This document shows positions 44,533 to 52,259 of a stretch of 64,000 nucleotides of DNA, one piece after another. Origin of the DNA: Desulfovibrio mangrovi (GTDB lineage: Bacteria; Desulfobacterota; Desulfovibrionia; Desulfovibrionales; Desulfovibrionaceae). The DNA is taken from contig NZ_CP104208.1 of the NCBI RefSeq assembly GCF_026230175.1, positions 434,001-498,000 on the forward strand, written 5' to 3'. Each line of letters starts with the position of its first letter. Within the stretch, counting starts at the first letter, position 1. Under the pieces are notes generated by a model, which saw only the letters and a list, made by a program, of their open reading frames with translations, ran no database searches and was not told the DNA's origin. The translations under genes were made by a program, and so were the position numbers.

Positions 44533-45201
44533 TTATTTCTTGCGAGCTCTCATGTACGCGGCAATGCCCATCAGGCCGAAGATGTATCCGATGCCGCCCA
44601 TGATGTCCTGCACGGTCGGGCCATGCTGCGCTTCTTCGGCAAGCTGGCGGCGGATGGGGGCGAGCTTCTTCTCCAGTGCGGCGTCCACAGCCTGCGTGAC
44701 AATCTGTCGGAGTTCATCTGCGTTGACGTTGGAGCTTGCCGGAGCGGACGCGGGAGCTGCGTCTTCCATGAAGGGAGGCATGTCGCCGTCAGAGTCTGAA
44801 GCCGCCTGCGGTGCTGCGGAGCTGGCAGAGCCGGGTGTCGCGTCTGCATAATCGGAAGCGGCAATGAGCCATGTGTTGGCGTGGCCTTCGCCCGCACTCA
44901 GCGAAACCAGAATGTCCGGTTTGCGGCTCAGGACGTCGGCAGGGAGCGTGAAGCTCCAGATTCCTTCCGTATTGGTGTCGCCTTCCGCGATGAGCACGCC
45001 GGTTCCTTTGTCAGTGGCGGTTACATGACTTTTCTGCGCTTTGTTCCCGCTGTTGAACGTGGCTTCCGTATGAATGGTTGTACCTTCCACCCAGGCAAAG
45101 ATGTTCACGCGGTGGGCATGGGCGTAAGACGCTGCGAGCAGTGTCACGAGCAGGGCGCATACAGGAAGCACAAGGCGGCGGGCGGAAAGCTGAAGACTCA
45201 T
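44533..45201 (-). CDS. NikL/CbiL-like periplasmic protein with C-terminal TM
   Basis: 222 residues. Signal peptide to ASYAHAHRVNIFAWVEG, then a beta-rich domain (HTEATFNSGNKAQKSHVTATDKGTGVLIAEG ... GHANTWLI). A Ser/Ala/Pro/Asp-rich linker follows (about 130-165), then a helix (NADELRQIVTQAVDAALEKKLAPIRRQL) and a final TM segment (IMGGIGYIFGLMGIAAYMRARKK). This resembles the extra NikL/CbiL component of ECF-type nickel or cobalt transporters, but no cbiMQO or nikMQO genes are here. ATG 45201 follows a ggaggta site. Divergent from the thi operon. Confidence 0.6.
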   Translation of the reverse strand: MSLQLSARRLVLPVCALLVTLLAASYAHAHRVNIFAWVEGTTIHTEATFNSGNKAQKSHVTATDKGTGVLIAEGDTNTEGIWSFTLPADVLSRKPDILVSLSAGEGHANTWLIAASDYADATPGSASSAAPQAASDSDGDMPPFMEDAAPASAPASSNVNADELRQIVTQAVDAALEKKLAPIRRQLAEEAQHGPTVQDIMGGIGYIFGLMGIAAYMRARKK

Positions 45202-45325
45202 GAATACCTCCGGAGTGATCGTATGTTTTGCGTGTGACGGTATCTTTTTTCGTGCTACCATGCAAGGGGAAGGATGGAATATTAGATGGTTGTCTGCACT
45301 TTACTGTGGCACTTTCATAAATACC

Positions 45326-45354
45326 TTTACACGGAATGTCGGTTTGATTACTGT
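45326..45354 (+). promoter_or_regulatory. Possible sigma-70 promoter of the thi operon
   Basis: TTTACA (45326-45331), 17-nt spacer, TACTGT (45349-45354). Predicted start near 45361, immediately before the first TPP aptamer. Confidence 0.45.
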
Positions 45355-45363
45355 GCATTCAAA

Positions 45364-45463
45364 CAGCTAGGGGAGCCGCTGCCATGACTCATGGTTCGGC
45401 TGAGAGTGGGCTAGGCCCAGACCCTTTGAACCTGAACCGGATGGTACCGGCGTAGGGAAGCTG
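45364..45463 (+). ncRNA. TPP riboswitch 1 (THI element)
   Basis: Aptamer with the conserved segments AGGGGAGCC, GGCTGAGAGTGGG, GACCCTTTGAACCTGA and CCGG-ATGG-TACCGG-CGTAGGGAAGCTG in order, closed by P1 (CAGCT / AGCTG). It binds thiamine pyrophosphate. A terminator follows at 45483-45513. It is the first of two TPP aptamers ahead of thiS. Confidence 0.93.
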
Positions 45464-45480
45464 CAGCAACTGATGTTGCC

Positions 45481-45515
45481 GTAACGCTTACCCTCTCAGG
45501 TAGGCGTTTTTTTAT
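45481..45515 (+). terminator. Terminator 1, expression platform of TPP riboswitch 1
   Basis: AACGCTTACC (45483-45492) / GGTAGGCGTT (45499-45508) with one T-G pair and loop CTCTCA, followed by TTTTTTATT. Sits 20 nt after the aptamer, so TPP binding would favour it. Confidence 0.8.
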
Positions 45516-45549
45516 TGGGGTTTTTCCTTCCGGAAGACCCGATTGTGTA

Positions 45550-45643
45550 AGCTGGGGGAGCCTGACGCACAGAAGCAGGCTGAGAGTGGATGGTATCCAG
45601 ACCCCTTGAACCTGACGCGGTTTGTACCGCCGGAGGGAAGCTG
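45550..45643 (+). ncRNA. TPP riboswitch 2 (THI element)
   Basis: Second aptamer: CTGGGGGAGCC, GGCTGAGAGTGGA, GACCCCTTGAACCTGACGCGG and TACCGCCGGAGGGAAGCTG, closed by AGCT / AGCT. Core sequences are the same as in copy 1, but P3 and the variable loops differ, so it is not a fresh duplication. Followed by its own terminator and the thiS ribosome site. Confidence 0.93.
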
Positions 45644-45663
45644 TCCGCTGGGAGCGGAGTATG

Positions 45664-45697
45664 GGCTTGCCTCACGGCAGGCTTTTTTTCTGCCGTG
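45664..45697 (+). terminator. Terminator 2 with alternative pairing, platform of TPP riboswitch 2
   Basis: GCTTGCC (45665-45671) / GGCAGGC (45676-45682), loop TCAC, then seven Ts. The 3' arm region CACGGCAG (45673-45680) can instead pair with CTGCCGTG (45690-45697), which would break the terminator. The thiS ribosome site gggagg follows at 45702. Confidence 0.75.
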
Positions 45698-45712
45698 GAA
45701 CGGGAGGAAAGG

Positions 45713-45913
45713 ATGACTATTCGGGTAAACGGAGAAACGACCGAATGCGCGGATGGCCAGACCCTGCTTGAATTTTTGGAGGGCAGGGGGCTGAATGTGC
45801 GTTCCGTAGTGGTGGAGCATAACCGTTCCATCGTAATGACTGATGATCTTGGAAGCGTCCGGCTTGCCGCCGGGGACGAACTCGAAATCCTGCACTTCGT
45901 AGGAGGGGGCTAA
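45713..45913 (+). CDS. thiS: Sulfur carrier protein ThiS
   Basis: 66-residue ubiquitin-like protein: [26 protein letters not shown], ending FVGGG. The C-terminal Gly-Gly is adenylated by ThiF and becomes a thiocarboxylate that feeds sulfur to ThiG. Ribosome site gggaggaaagg. Stop TAA overlaps the thiG ATG. Confidence 0.95.
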   Translation: MTIRVNGETTECADGQTLLEFLEGRGLNVRSVVVEHNRSIVMTDDLGSVRLAAGDELEILHFVGGG

Positions 45914-46701
45914 TGGAACACAGCAACAACAACGATCCTCTGGTGATCGGTGGCGTCGAGCTTCAGAGCAGACTGTTCACCGGTACCGGGAAATACGGCT
46001 CTGATACGGTCATCCCCGATGTGTGTCGCGCTTCCGGTTCGCAGGTCATTACCGTGGCCCTGAGAAGGGTGGATATGAACGCCGCTGCGGGGAATGTGAT
46101 GCAGCACATTCCTAAGCATATGCAGCTCCTGCCCAACACTTCCGGCGCGCGCGATGCCGAAGAGGCGGTTCGCATCGCCCGGCTGGCTCGCGCCGCCGGA
46201 TGTGGCAACTGGATTAAGATCGAAGTTATTTCCGACAACCGGTATCTGTTGCCCGACGGTTATCAGACCGCCCGTGCAACCGAGATTCTGGCCAAGGAAG
46301 GCTTCGTGGTGCTGCCGTACATGAATCCGGACCTGTATGTGGCCCGCGACCTCGTGAACGCCGGCGCTGCGGCAGTCATGCCTCTTGGTGCCCCCATCGG
46401 CACCAACCGTGGCATCCGTACCCGCGAGATGATCGGCATTCTCATTGAGGAATTCGATGTACCCATCGTGGTGGATGCGGGCATCGGTAAGCCTTCCGAA
46501 GCCTGCGACGCCATGGAGATGGGCGTAGATGCCTGTCTCGTGAATACCGCCATTGCCACTGCGGGCGATCCCGTGATCATGGCGGAAGCCTTCGGCGCTG
46601 CCGTGCGCGCAGGCCGTCAGGCGTTTCTTGCCAAGGCGGGACCGGTGTTGACCGGCGCGGCCTCGGCCTCTTCACCGTTAACCGGTTTTCTCGGGGAATA
46701 A
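45913..46701 (+). CDS. thiG: Thiazole synthase ThiG
   Basis: 262-residue TIM barrel that builds the thiazole phosphate from DXP, dehydroglycine and ThiS thiocarboxylate. [19 protein letters not shown] at the N-terminus, Schiff-base Lys in GNWIKIEVI (about 98), phosphate-binding [12 protein letters not shown] and [12 protein letters not shown] are all present. Coupled to thiS by a TAATG overlap. Confidence 0.96.
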   Translation: MEHSNNNDPLVIGGVELQSRLFTGTGKYGSDTVIPDVCRASGSQVITVALRRVDMNAAAGNVMQHIPKHMQLLPNTSGARDAEEAVRIARLARAAGCGNWIKIEVISDNRYLLPDGYQTARATEILAKEGFVVLPYMNPDLYVARDLVNAGAAAVMPLGAPIGTNRGIRTREMIGILIEEFDVPIVVDAGIGKPSEACDAMEMGVDACLVNTAIATAGDPVIMAEAFGAAVRAGRQAFLAKAGPVLTGAASASSPLTGFLGE

Positions 46702-46704
46702 GCA

Positions 46705-47829
46705 ATGTCGTTTGCACAGGTCATGGAACAGTATGCCGGTAAGGACATTGCCGGCATGATGGATCGGGTAACCGTGGCGGATGTGCAACGGACTCTTTCG
46801 CGCCGGACGCTGTCCGCCGAAGATTATCTCGTGCTGCTGTCTCCGGCAGCGGCGGGGCAGCTTGAAGCCATGGCACAGCGGGCCAACCAGTTGACGGTTC
46901 AGCATTTCGGCAGGACTATCCAGCTGTTCACGCCCATGTACATCTCCAACTTCTGCACCAACCAGTGTGTGTACTGCGGGTTCAATACCCGCAACACCAT
47001 ACGCCGTACCAAACTGGATGACGCGCAGATTCGCAGGGAAGGGGAAGTCATTGAGGCAACGGGGTTGAAGCAACTGCTTCTTCTGACCGGCGAGGCTCCC
47101 AAGATCGCATCTGTGGAATACATAGGCCACGCTGCAAAGTTGTTGCGCGACTTGTTTCCCTCCATCGGTGTGGAAGTGTTCGCCCTGACGCAGGATGAGT
47201 ATGAATATCTCATATCCTGTGGCGTGGACAGCATGACCCTGTTTCAGGAGACCTACAACGCGGCGCTGTATCCCTCGCTGCACCCTGCAGGCCCCAAGAG
47301 CGATTATCGGTTCCGGCTGGATGCGCCGGAGCGGGCATGCAAAGCGGGCATGCGCGTGGTCAACATCGGCGCATTGCTCGGCCTTGACGTCTGGCGCAAG
47401 GATGCCTTCTTTACTGGCTTGCATGCGCATTACCTGCAGTTCGCGTACCCCCAGACGGACATTGCCATTTCCTTCCCGCGCATGCGTCCCCATGCAGGCG
47501 AATTCCAGCCCGAATCCATCGTCAGCGACAGGGAGCTGGTGCAGATCATGCTTGCCCAGCGGATTTTCCTGCCTCGTTGCGGTATCACCATTTCCACCCG
47601 CGAAGCGCCTTCCTTCCGCGACAACCTTATTCCCCTTGGCGTGACGCGCATGTCTGCAGGCGTGACAACGGCTGTGGGCGGGCATACCAGCGAGGAAGAG
47701 GAAGTGGGGCAGTTCGAGATTTCCGATCCGCGCAGTGTGGACGAGATGTGTGCGGCCATCCGTGCGCGCGGGTACCAACCCGTATTCAAGGACTGGGAAC
47801 CGCTGGAAGATGCAGCGGTGGCCGGTTAG
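46705..47829 (+). CDS. thiH: 2-iminoacetate synthase ThiH (radical SAM)
   Basis: 374 residues. Cleaves tyrosine to dehydroglycine for the thiazole ring. The radical-SAM cluster motif is CTNQCVYCGF (CxxxCxxC), followed by LLTGEAPKIASVEYIG and the C-terminal BATS domain (RIFLPRCGITISTREAPSFRDNLIPLGVTRMSAGVTT). Presence of ThiH rather than ThiO glycine oxidase fits an anaerobe. 3 bp after thiG. Confidence 0.96.
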   Translation: MSFAQVMEQYAGKDIAGMMDRVTVADVQRTLSRRTLSAEDYLVLLSPAAAGQLEAMAQRANQLTVQHFGRTIQLFTPMYISNFCTNQCVYCGFNTRNTIRRTKLDDAQIRREGEVIEATGLKQLLLLTGEAPKIASVEYIGHAAKLLRDLFPSIGVEVFALTQDEYEYLISCGVDSMTLFQETYNAALYPSLHPAGPKSDYRFRLDAPERACKAGMRVVNIGALLGLDVWRKDAFFTGLHAHYLQFAYPQTDIAISFPRMRPHAGEFQPESIVSDRELVQIMLAQRIFLPRCGITISTREAPSFRDNLIPLGVTRMSAGVTTAVGGHTSEEEEVGQFEISDPRSVDEMCAAIRARGYQPVFKDWEPLEDAAVAG

Positions 47830-47841
47830 CTGGTAGTCTGC

Positions 47842-48564
47842 ATGTCCGATCAGGCAGCCGGAACAGACATCAAGGCATGTGCCCCGAAAGCGGATGAGCG
47901 CGGGGCAGTTCAGAATGCCGGGGGCGATTTCATGGAAGAGTCAGTTCAGGAATCCACGCTTCAGGCCGGATTGCGGCGCTATCTTTCCGCGTCGCAGTTG
48001 GAACGGCTTGGCTCTGCGACCGTGGGGATAGCCGGTGCCGGAGGGCTCGGGTCCAACTGCGCCATGATGCTTGCCCGTTCCGGCGTTCGACATTTCGTCA
48101 TTGCCGATCATGATTCCATTGAACCTTCCAATCTCAATCGCCAGTTCTTTTTTGCCGACCAGACCGGACGTTCCAAGGTGGCTGCGCTCAGGGATAATCT
48201 GCAGGCCATTGATCCGGAGATTCGAGTCGTCGTCCACCGCCTTGAACTGACTGAAGACAACGTGTCGGACGTCTTTGCCGAATGCTCCATCGTGGTGGAG
48301 GCGTTGGACGGTGTGGACGGCAAGAAGATGCTGGCCGAGGCGTTCATGGGACGCAAGGATTTCTTTGTTTCGGCATCCGGCATGGCCGGATGGGGCGGGC
48401 CGGACATGCGTACGCGACGCGTTCGTGATGTCGCAGCTTTTGTGGGTGATTTTGTCAGTGACATAGCAGCAATGCCGCCCATGGCACCGCGTGTGACCAT
48501 GGTCGCGGCCATGCAGGCGGATGCCGTGCTTGCTCATATTCTCGGGTCATGCAGGTCCGAATAG
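47842..48564 (+). CDS. thiF: ThiS adenylyltransferase ThiF (family 2)
   Basis: 240 residues, E1-like. ATP site GIAGAGGLGSNCAMMLARSG, then DHDSIEPSNLNRQFF and the later VEALDGVDGKKM region. It adenylates the ThiS C-terminus. It lacks the CxxC zinc pairs of Escherichia coli ThiF, as in the shorter family-2 type. ATG 47842 has no strong ribosome site; ATG 47932 (MEESVQESTLQAGLRRYL) after a ggggg run is a credible alternative that drops 30 residues. Confidence 0.88.
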   Translation: MSDQAAGTDIKACAPKADERGAVQNAGGDFMEESVQESTLQAGLRRYLSASQLERLGSATVGIAGAGGLGSNCAMMLARSGVRHFVIADHDSIEPSNLNRQFFFADQTGRSKVAALRDNLQAIDPEIRVVVHRLELTEDNVSDVFAECSIVVEALDGVDGKKMLAEAFMGRKDFFVSASGMAGWGGPDMRTRRVRDVAAFVGDFVSDIAAMPPMAPRVTMVAAMQADAVLAHILGSCRSE

Positions 48565-48594
48565 CAATTCGTAGTAGTTTTTCAGGAGGTTGCC

Positions 48595-49230
48595 GTGCAG
48601 CGCATTCTCGATACCGATATTTACGCTCTGACCGATGAAGGGCTTTCCGCGGGGCGGTCCACCATTGAGGTGGTTGACGCCATGCTCAAGGCGGGCATCA
48701 AGGTTCTGCAATACCGCGAGAAGGATAAGAAGGCTGGGGCCATGCTTGAAGAATGTGTCGTACTTCGCCGTATGACCCGCGAGGCCGGATGTACCTTCAT
48801 TGTGAACGACCATGTGGATATTGCCATGCTCGTAGATGCCGACGGCGTGCACGTGGGGCAGGAGGACATTCCGGTCGAGGATGTGCGTCGCTTGATCGGT
48901 CCCGGCAAGATCATCGGTCTTTCAACCCATTCGCCCGAGCAATGTCGCGACGCCATAGCCAGAGGTGCGGACTACATCGGCGTGGGGCCCATTTTTGCCA
49001 CCAAGACCAAGAAGGATGTCTGCGCTCCTGTAGGATATGACTACCTTGAGTATGTCGTGAACAACCATGACGTTCCGCATGTGGCCATAGGCGGGATCAA
49101 GCTGCATAACGTGGCGGATGTTGTCCGGCATGGCGCCCGATGCTGTGCGCTTGTTTCCGAGATTGTCGGCGCTGCGGATATTGGTGCCATGGTCGCAAGG
49201 TTGCGGGCTGAGATTGCATCGGCCCGGTAG
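48595..49230 (+). CDS. thiE: Thiamine-phosphate synthase ThiE
   Basis: 211-residue TIM barrel joining HMP-pyrophosphate and thiazole phosphate. Motifs: VLQYREKDKKAGAM, FIVNDHVDIAMLVDADGVHVGQEDI, ARGADYIGVGPIFATKTKKD and VAIGGIKLHN. GTG start with caggagg 7 nt upstream. End of thiSGHFE; thiC and thiD must lie elsewhere. Confidence 0.94.
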   Translation: MQRILDTDIYALTDEGLSAGRSTIEVVDAMLKAGIKVLQYREKDKKAGAMLEECVVLRRMTREAGCTFIVNDHVDIAMLVDADGVHVGQEDIPVEDVRRLIGPGKIIGLSTHSPEQCRDAIARGADYIGVGPIFATKTKKDVCAPVGYDYLEYVVNNHDVPHVAIGGIKLHNVADVVRHGARCCALVSEIVGAADIGAMVARLRAEIASAR

Positions 49231-49287
49231 TGACTGAGGGCTGGGTTTTACATTTCTTTACAATATAGATTGTTGTGTTGATGTGGA

Positions 49288-49326
49288 ACGAGGCACAATC
49301 ACTTTATGTGATTGTGCCTTTTCTTT
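49288..49326 (+). terminator. Terminator of the thi operon
   Basis: AGGCACAATCAC (49291-49302) / GTGATTGTGCCT (49308-49319), 12 bp perfect, loop TTTAT, then TTTTCTTT. The rest of the 321-bp gap to 49551 has only an imperfect inverted repeat (49466-49499). Confidence 0.88.
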
Positions 49327-49551
49327 CGGTGTGTTGCAGGTGTTGTTCTGCTGGGTTTTGCACTGCGGTAGGGCAGTATTACTGCAAAAGTAATGTGTTG
49401 CACTTTATATCGGTTTTGCGTATTTCCCTTGCCGGACAAACCAATTTGTGTTTGAGCGCACAAGGATAACCACCCGATACGTGTATTGGGGTGTTATCAA
49501 TAGTTTTGAAAAAAAATGAGACGTGTGCCGTTATATAGTCGGGATAGGAAT

Positions 49552-50346
49552 ATGAAGCGTGGTGTTCTTGTGTATTGCTTGATGGCGTTGTGCCTGCTGG
49601 GGGTGGGCAAAGCTAATGCGGGCAATGATCTTGTAGTGCGGGGCGTTATCAGAATAGGCTTCAGCGAATTGCCTCCAATGCGGATGGGGAACGAACCGGG
49701 GGAAGAGCGGGGTGTTGAAACAGAATTTCTCCGTGAACTGTGCCGGAGAATGAATCTGGAGCCGGAGTTCGTCCACGCGCCGTTTATCAGAAACCTCAAG
49801 TCCATGGAGGATGGCCGGATCGATCTTATGATCGGTGTGCTGCGCAGACCGGAGCGTGAATCCTATATGCACTATCTCCAGCCAGCCTACTCTTCCGGAG
49901 CGCGGTATGTATTCTGCGTGCGTGCAGGAATGGAAAATATGCTGCAACGTTATGGGGATTTGCAGGGCAAGATTGTGGGCGTTTCCAATGGTGCACGCTA
50001 CTTCCCGAGGTTTGATGAAGACACGACTCTTAACAAGTATGCCGTGCTCAGCATTCGCCAGAATATCGAGAAGCTTATGAAAAACAGAGTGGATGCCTTT
50101 ATTGGTGAGGAAACGGCCGTACGCTTTTACTTGAAGCGGGAGAGGGTGGAAGAGAGCATTCGTTTCGCGCAGTATCGGTTTGAACAGCCGCAGGATGCAT
50201 TCATAACCTTGTCCAAACACTCACAGCATGCGCACAGGCTCGGTGAATTTTCCCGACATCTTGCAATGATGAGGAAAGAAGGCGTGTTGGCGGAGCTTTT
50301 TCAGGACTTTTGGGGGCAGTTGCAAGAGGATGGAAACGCGTTGTAA
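49552..50346 (+). CDS. Periplasmic solute-binding protein, family 3 (orphan 1)
   Basis: 264 residues. Signal peptide MKRGVLVYCLMALCLLGVGKANA, then a family-3 fold: IRIGFSELPPMRMG, GVETEFLRELCRRMNLEPEFVHAPFIR, MEDGRIDLMIGVLRRPERESYMHYL. No permease or ATPase is adjacent; the next gene is a paralogue. Such orphans may serve a distant transporter or a sensor. Start ATG 49552 follows gggatagga; another ATG at 49516 lies upstream in frame. Confidence 0.85.
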   Translation: MKRGVLVYCLMALCLLGVGKANAGNDLVVRGVIRIGFSELPPMRMGNEPGEERGVETEFLRELCRRMNLEPEFVHAPFIRNLKSMEDGRIDLMIGVLRRPERESYMHYLQPAYSSGARYVFCVRAGMENMLQRYGDLQGKIVGVSNGARYFPRFDEDTTLNKYAVLSIRQNIEKLMKNRVDAFIGEETAVRFYLKRERVEESIRFAQYRFEQPQDAFITLSKHSQHAHRLGEFSRHLAMMRKEGVLAELFQDFWGQLQEDGNAL

Positions 50347-50427
50347 CGCTCTGGTTTCTTTTGTGTTGATTGTGGGCCGGATCATGGGGAGGTTTGGCCT
50401 GCTTTATGTGTAACGGAGTGATTTTTT

Positions 50428-51213
50428 ATGAAGGTTTGGGTGCGGATTTTTTTTGTCTCGTTGTTTTTCGTTTGGTTGCACGGGGCGGCATGGGCCGATG
50501 TAATCAAGGTTGCATATACGGAATTTGCGCCGTACCGCATGACCCGCGATGATGGAACCAAGTACGGCATAGATATCGATTTTTTGGACGAACTCGCTTC
50601 GCGTCTCGGTGTTTCTGTTGAGTATGTTGGCTCCCCCTTTGAGCGTGGTCTGGATAGAATGCAGACTGGCTCCATTGATATGATGATAGGGATGTTGCGT
50701 CAGGCAGACCGGGAATCCTTCATGTATTTTGTGGAACCGGCGTATAAAAAAGCTGCTGCGAAGGCTTTCTACACTCTGGCCGGAGAAGGAAAGTCCATTA
50801 CGGGATACGAGGAGCTTTACGGAAAAACCGTGGGAGTCATCGGCGGAGTCAGTTATTTTCCCCGGTTTGATTCCGATCCTTGTATACGGAAAGAGAAAGT
50901 CGTTTCCTTTGAGCAGAATTTGAAAAAGCTGCTGAACAGCCGGGTAGATGTGCTCATTCAGACTGAAGTGGTGGGGGACTACGTTATCTCCAGACATCCG
51001 GAAGGAGGACGCATTGTGAAGGCTCCTTTCCGGTACGATGAATCGCGTGAAGTGTTTCTGACAATATCACGCAACTCTCCGCTTTTTGAAAGGCGCAAGC
51101 GGGTTGCCGAGGTGGTGAAGCAGATGTTGGCGGAAGGGTATTGGGAGACCTGTCTGCGCCGTTACATGGATCAGGGGGGCAAGCCCGGCATGACTGTCCT
51201 GTTTGCGGAATAG
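50428..51213 (+). CDS. Periplasmic solute-binding protein, family 3 (orphan 2)
   Basis: 261 residues. Signal peptide to WLHGAAWA, then VIKVAYTEFAPYRMTRDDGTKYGIDIDFLDELASRLG and RMQTGSIDMMIGMLRQADRESFMYF. It aligns along its length with the preceding gene (both share a YFPRFD segment near the hinge), so the pair arose by tandem duplication and then diverged strongly. No transporter subunits nearby. Confidence 0.86.
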   Translation: MKVWVRIFFVSLFFVWLHGAAWADVIKVAYTEFAPYRMTRDDGTKYGIDIDFLDELASRLGVSVEYVGSPFERGLDRMQTGSIDMMIGMLRQADRESFMYFVEPAYKKAAAKAFYTLAGEGKSITGYEELYGKTVGVIGGVSYFPRFDSDPCIRKEKVVSFEQNLKKLLNSRVDVLIQTEVVGDYVISRHPEGGRIVKAPFRYDESREVFLTISRNSPLFERRKRVAEVVKQMLAEGYWETCLRRYMDQGGKPGMTVLFAE

Positions 51214-51231
51214 GCAATGTTAGGTTGAAAT

Positions 51232-51265
51232 GAAAAAGGCCGCCCCGGGGGCGGCCTTTCTTTAT
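51232..51265. terminator. Terminator after the solute-binding pair
   Basis: AAAGGCCGCCC (51235-51245) / GGGCGGCCTTT (51249-51259), then CTTTATT. A run of As 5' of the stem lets it act for the convergent GT2 gene too. Confidence 0.85.
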
Positions 51266-51282
51266 TGTCAGGGACTCGCTGA

Positions 51283-52242
51283 TTACCAGGGAGTGGTGGG
51301 GAACTGGCTGCCCAGCTGGGTGTCCAGCATGGCCTTTGCCGTTTCGCGAACCACGGTGCAGTGGTAGTCGCGCTTGTCGGCGGAGCCGATCTTGGGCAGC
51401 AGGTTGATGCTGAAACGTACGGAATGGGCAGCAATGTCTACCATGGCGAAGAACAGCACGGTCAGGGAGCAGAAGTGCTTCCAGAAGTACATCTGTTCGC
51501 TTCTGGTGCGTGCGCGAACAACGCTTTCGCCGTACAGGGAGAAATCTGCGGGTTCGCTTTTCATGGCGAACTTGTCCACTACCTTGGCGCTGGCCTGGGG
51601 AACAAAGGACACCTTCCAGACAGGGTTCAGCGATTTGTGGGCGCGGCGGCACAGGTCCATGTCGGCGTAGCCGCCGAAGAAGCGTTCATCCAGCTTGCCG
51701 ATGTTGCAGAGCAGAGCCTTGCGCACAACGGCAAAGGCGAACGTTACTGCGGCAACTTCCTTGGGCTGGGTTGCCTTGCCCTTGCAACGGCAGGGAATGC
51801 CGAAAGCGGAAACGATCTTGGAAACGCAACCGGGCAGACGGCGTGCACCCTTGAGGCCGAAGCCTTTCTGGTCCACGATACGGCCGCCGGCAATGCCGCA
51901 GCTGGTGTTGGTTTCCATGTAGTCGAGCAGTCGGCGTGCGGAACCGGCTTCCAGTGCTACCTGCGGGGCGACGAAGAACACCAGGTCGCCGGAGGATGCC
52001 TGAATGGCCTGGTTGGCAGCGGCGGCATAACCCTTGTCGCCGGTGTTACGGATGAGGGTGATTTCAGAGCAGGCGCTCTTGGCTGCTTCCGGAGTCTGGT
52101 CGGATGAGGCGTTGTCCACCACGATGATTTCGCTTTCAACGCCGAGAGGAGCAAGGTCGGTAGCCGTTTCATGAACGGATTCAAGGCAGCTTCCGATGAA
52201 CTTCTTCACATTCTTTGCAACGATGACAAAAGAGATTTTCAT
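51283..52242 (-). CDS. Glycosyltransferase family 2 protein lacking the usual DxD
   Basis: 319 residues of rhamnosyltransferase-like GT2 type: MKISFVIVAKNVKKFIGSCL, VVDNASSDQTPEA, NTGDKGYAAAANQAI, and the later FFGGYADMDLCRRA. The metal-binding site that normally reads L-N-P-D is FVAPQVALE here, so the acidic residue is missing. A C-terminal hydrophobic segment (CSLTVLFFAMVDIAAHSVRF) may be a membrane contact. It could be a catalytically altered or inactive transferase. Confidence 0.82.
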   Translation of the reverse strand: MKISFVIVAKNVKKFIGSCLESVHETATDLAPLGVESEIIVVDNASSDQTPEAAKSACSEITLIRNTGDKGYAAAANQAIQASSGDLVFFVAPQVALEAGSARRLLDYMETNTSCGIAGGRIVDQKGFGLKGARRLPGCVSKIVSAFGIPCRCKGKATQPKEVAAVTFAFAVVRKALLCNIGKLDERFFGGYADMDLCRRAHKSLNPVWKVSFVPQASAKVVDKFAMKSEPADFSLYGESVVRARTRSEQMYFWKHFCSLTVLFFAMVDIAAHSVRFSINLLPKIGSADKRDYHCTVVRETAKAMLDTQLGSQFPTTPW

Positions 52243-52259
52243 TGTCTGATTTTCCTTGA

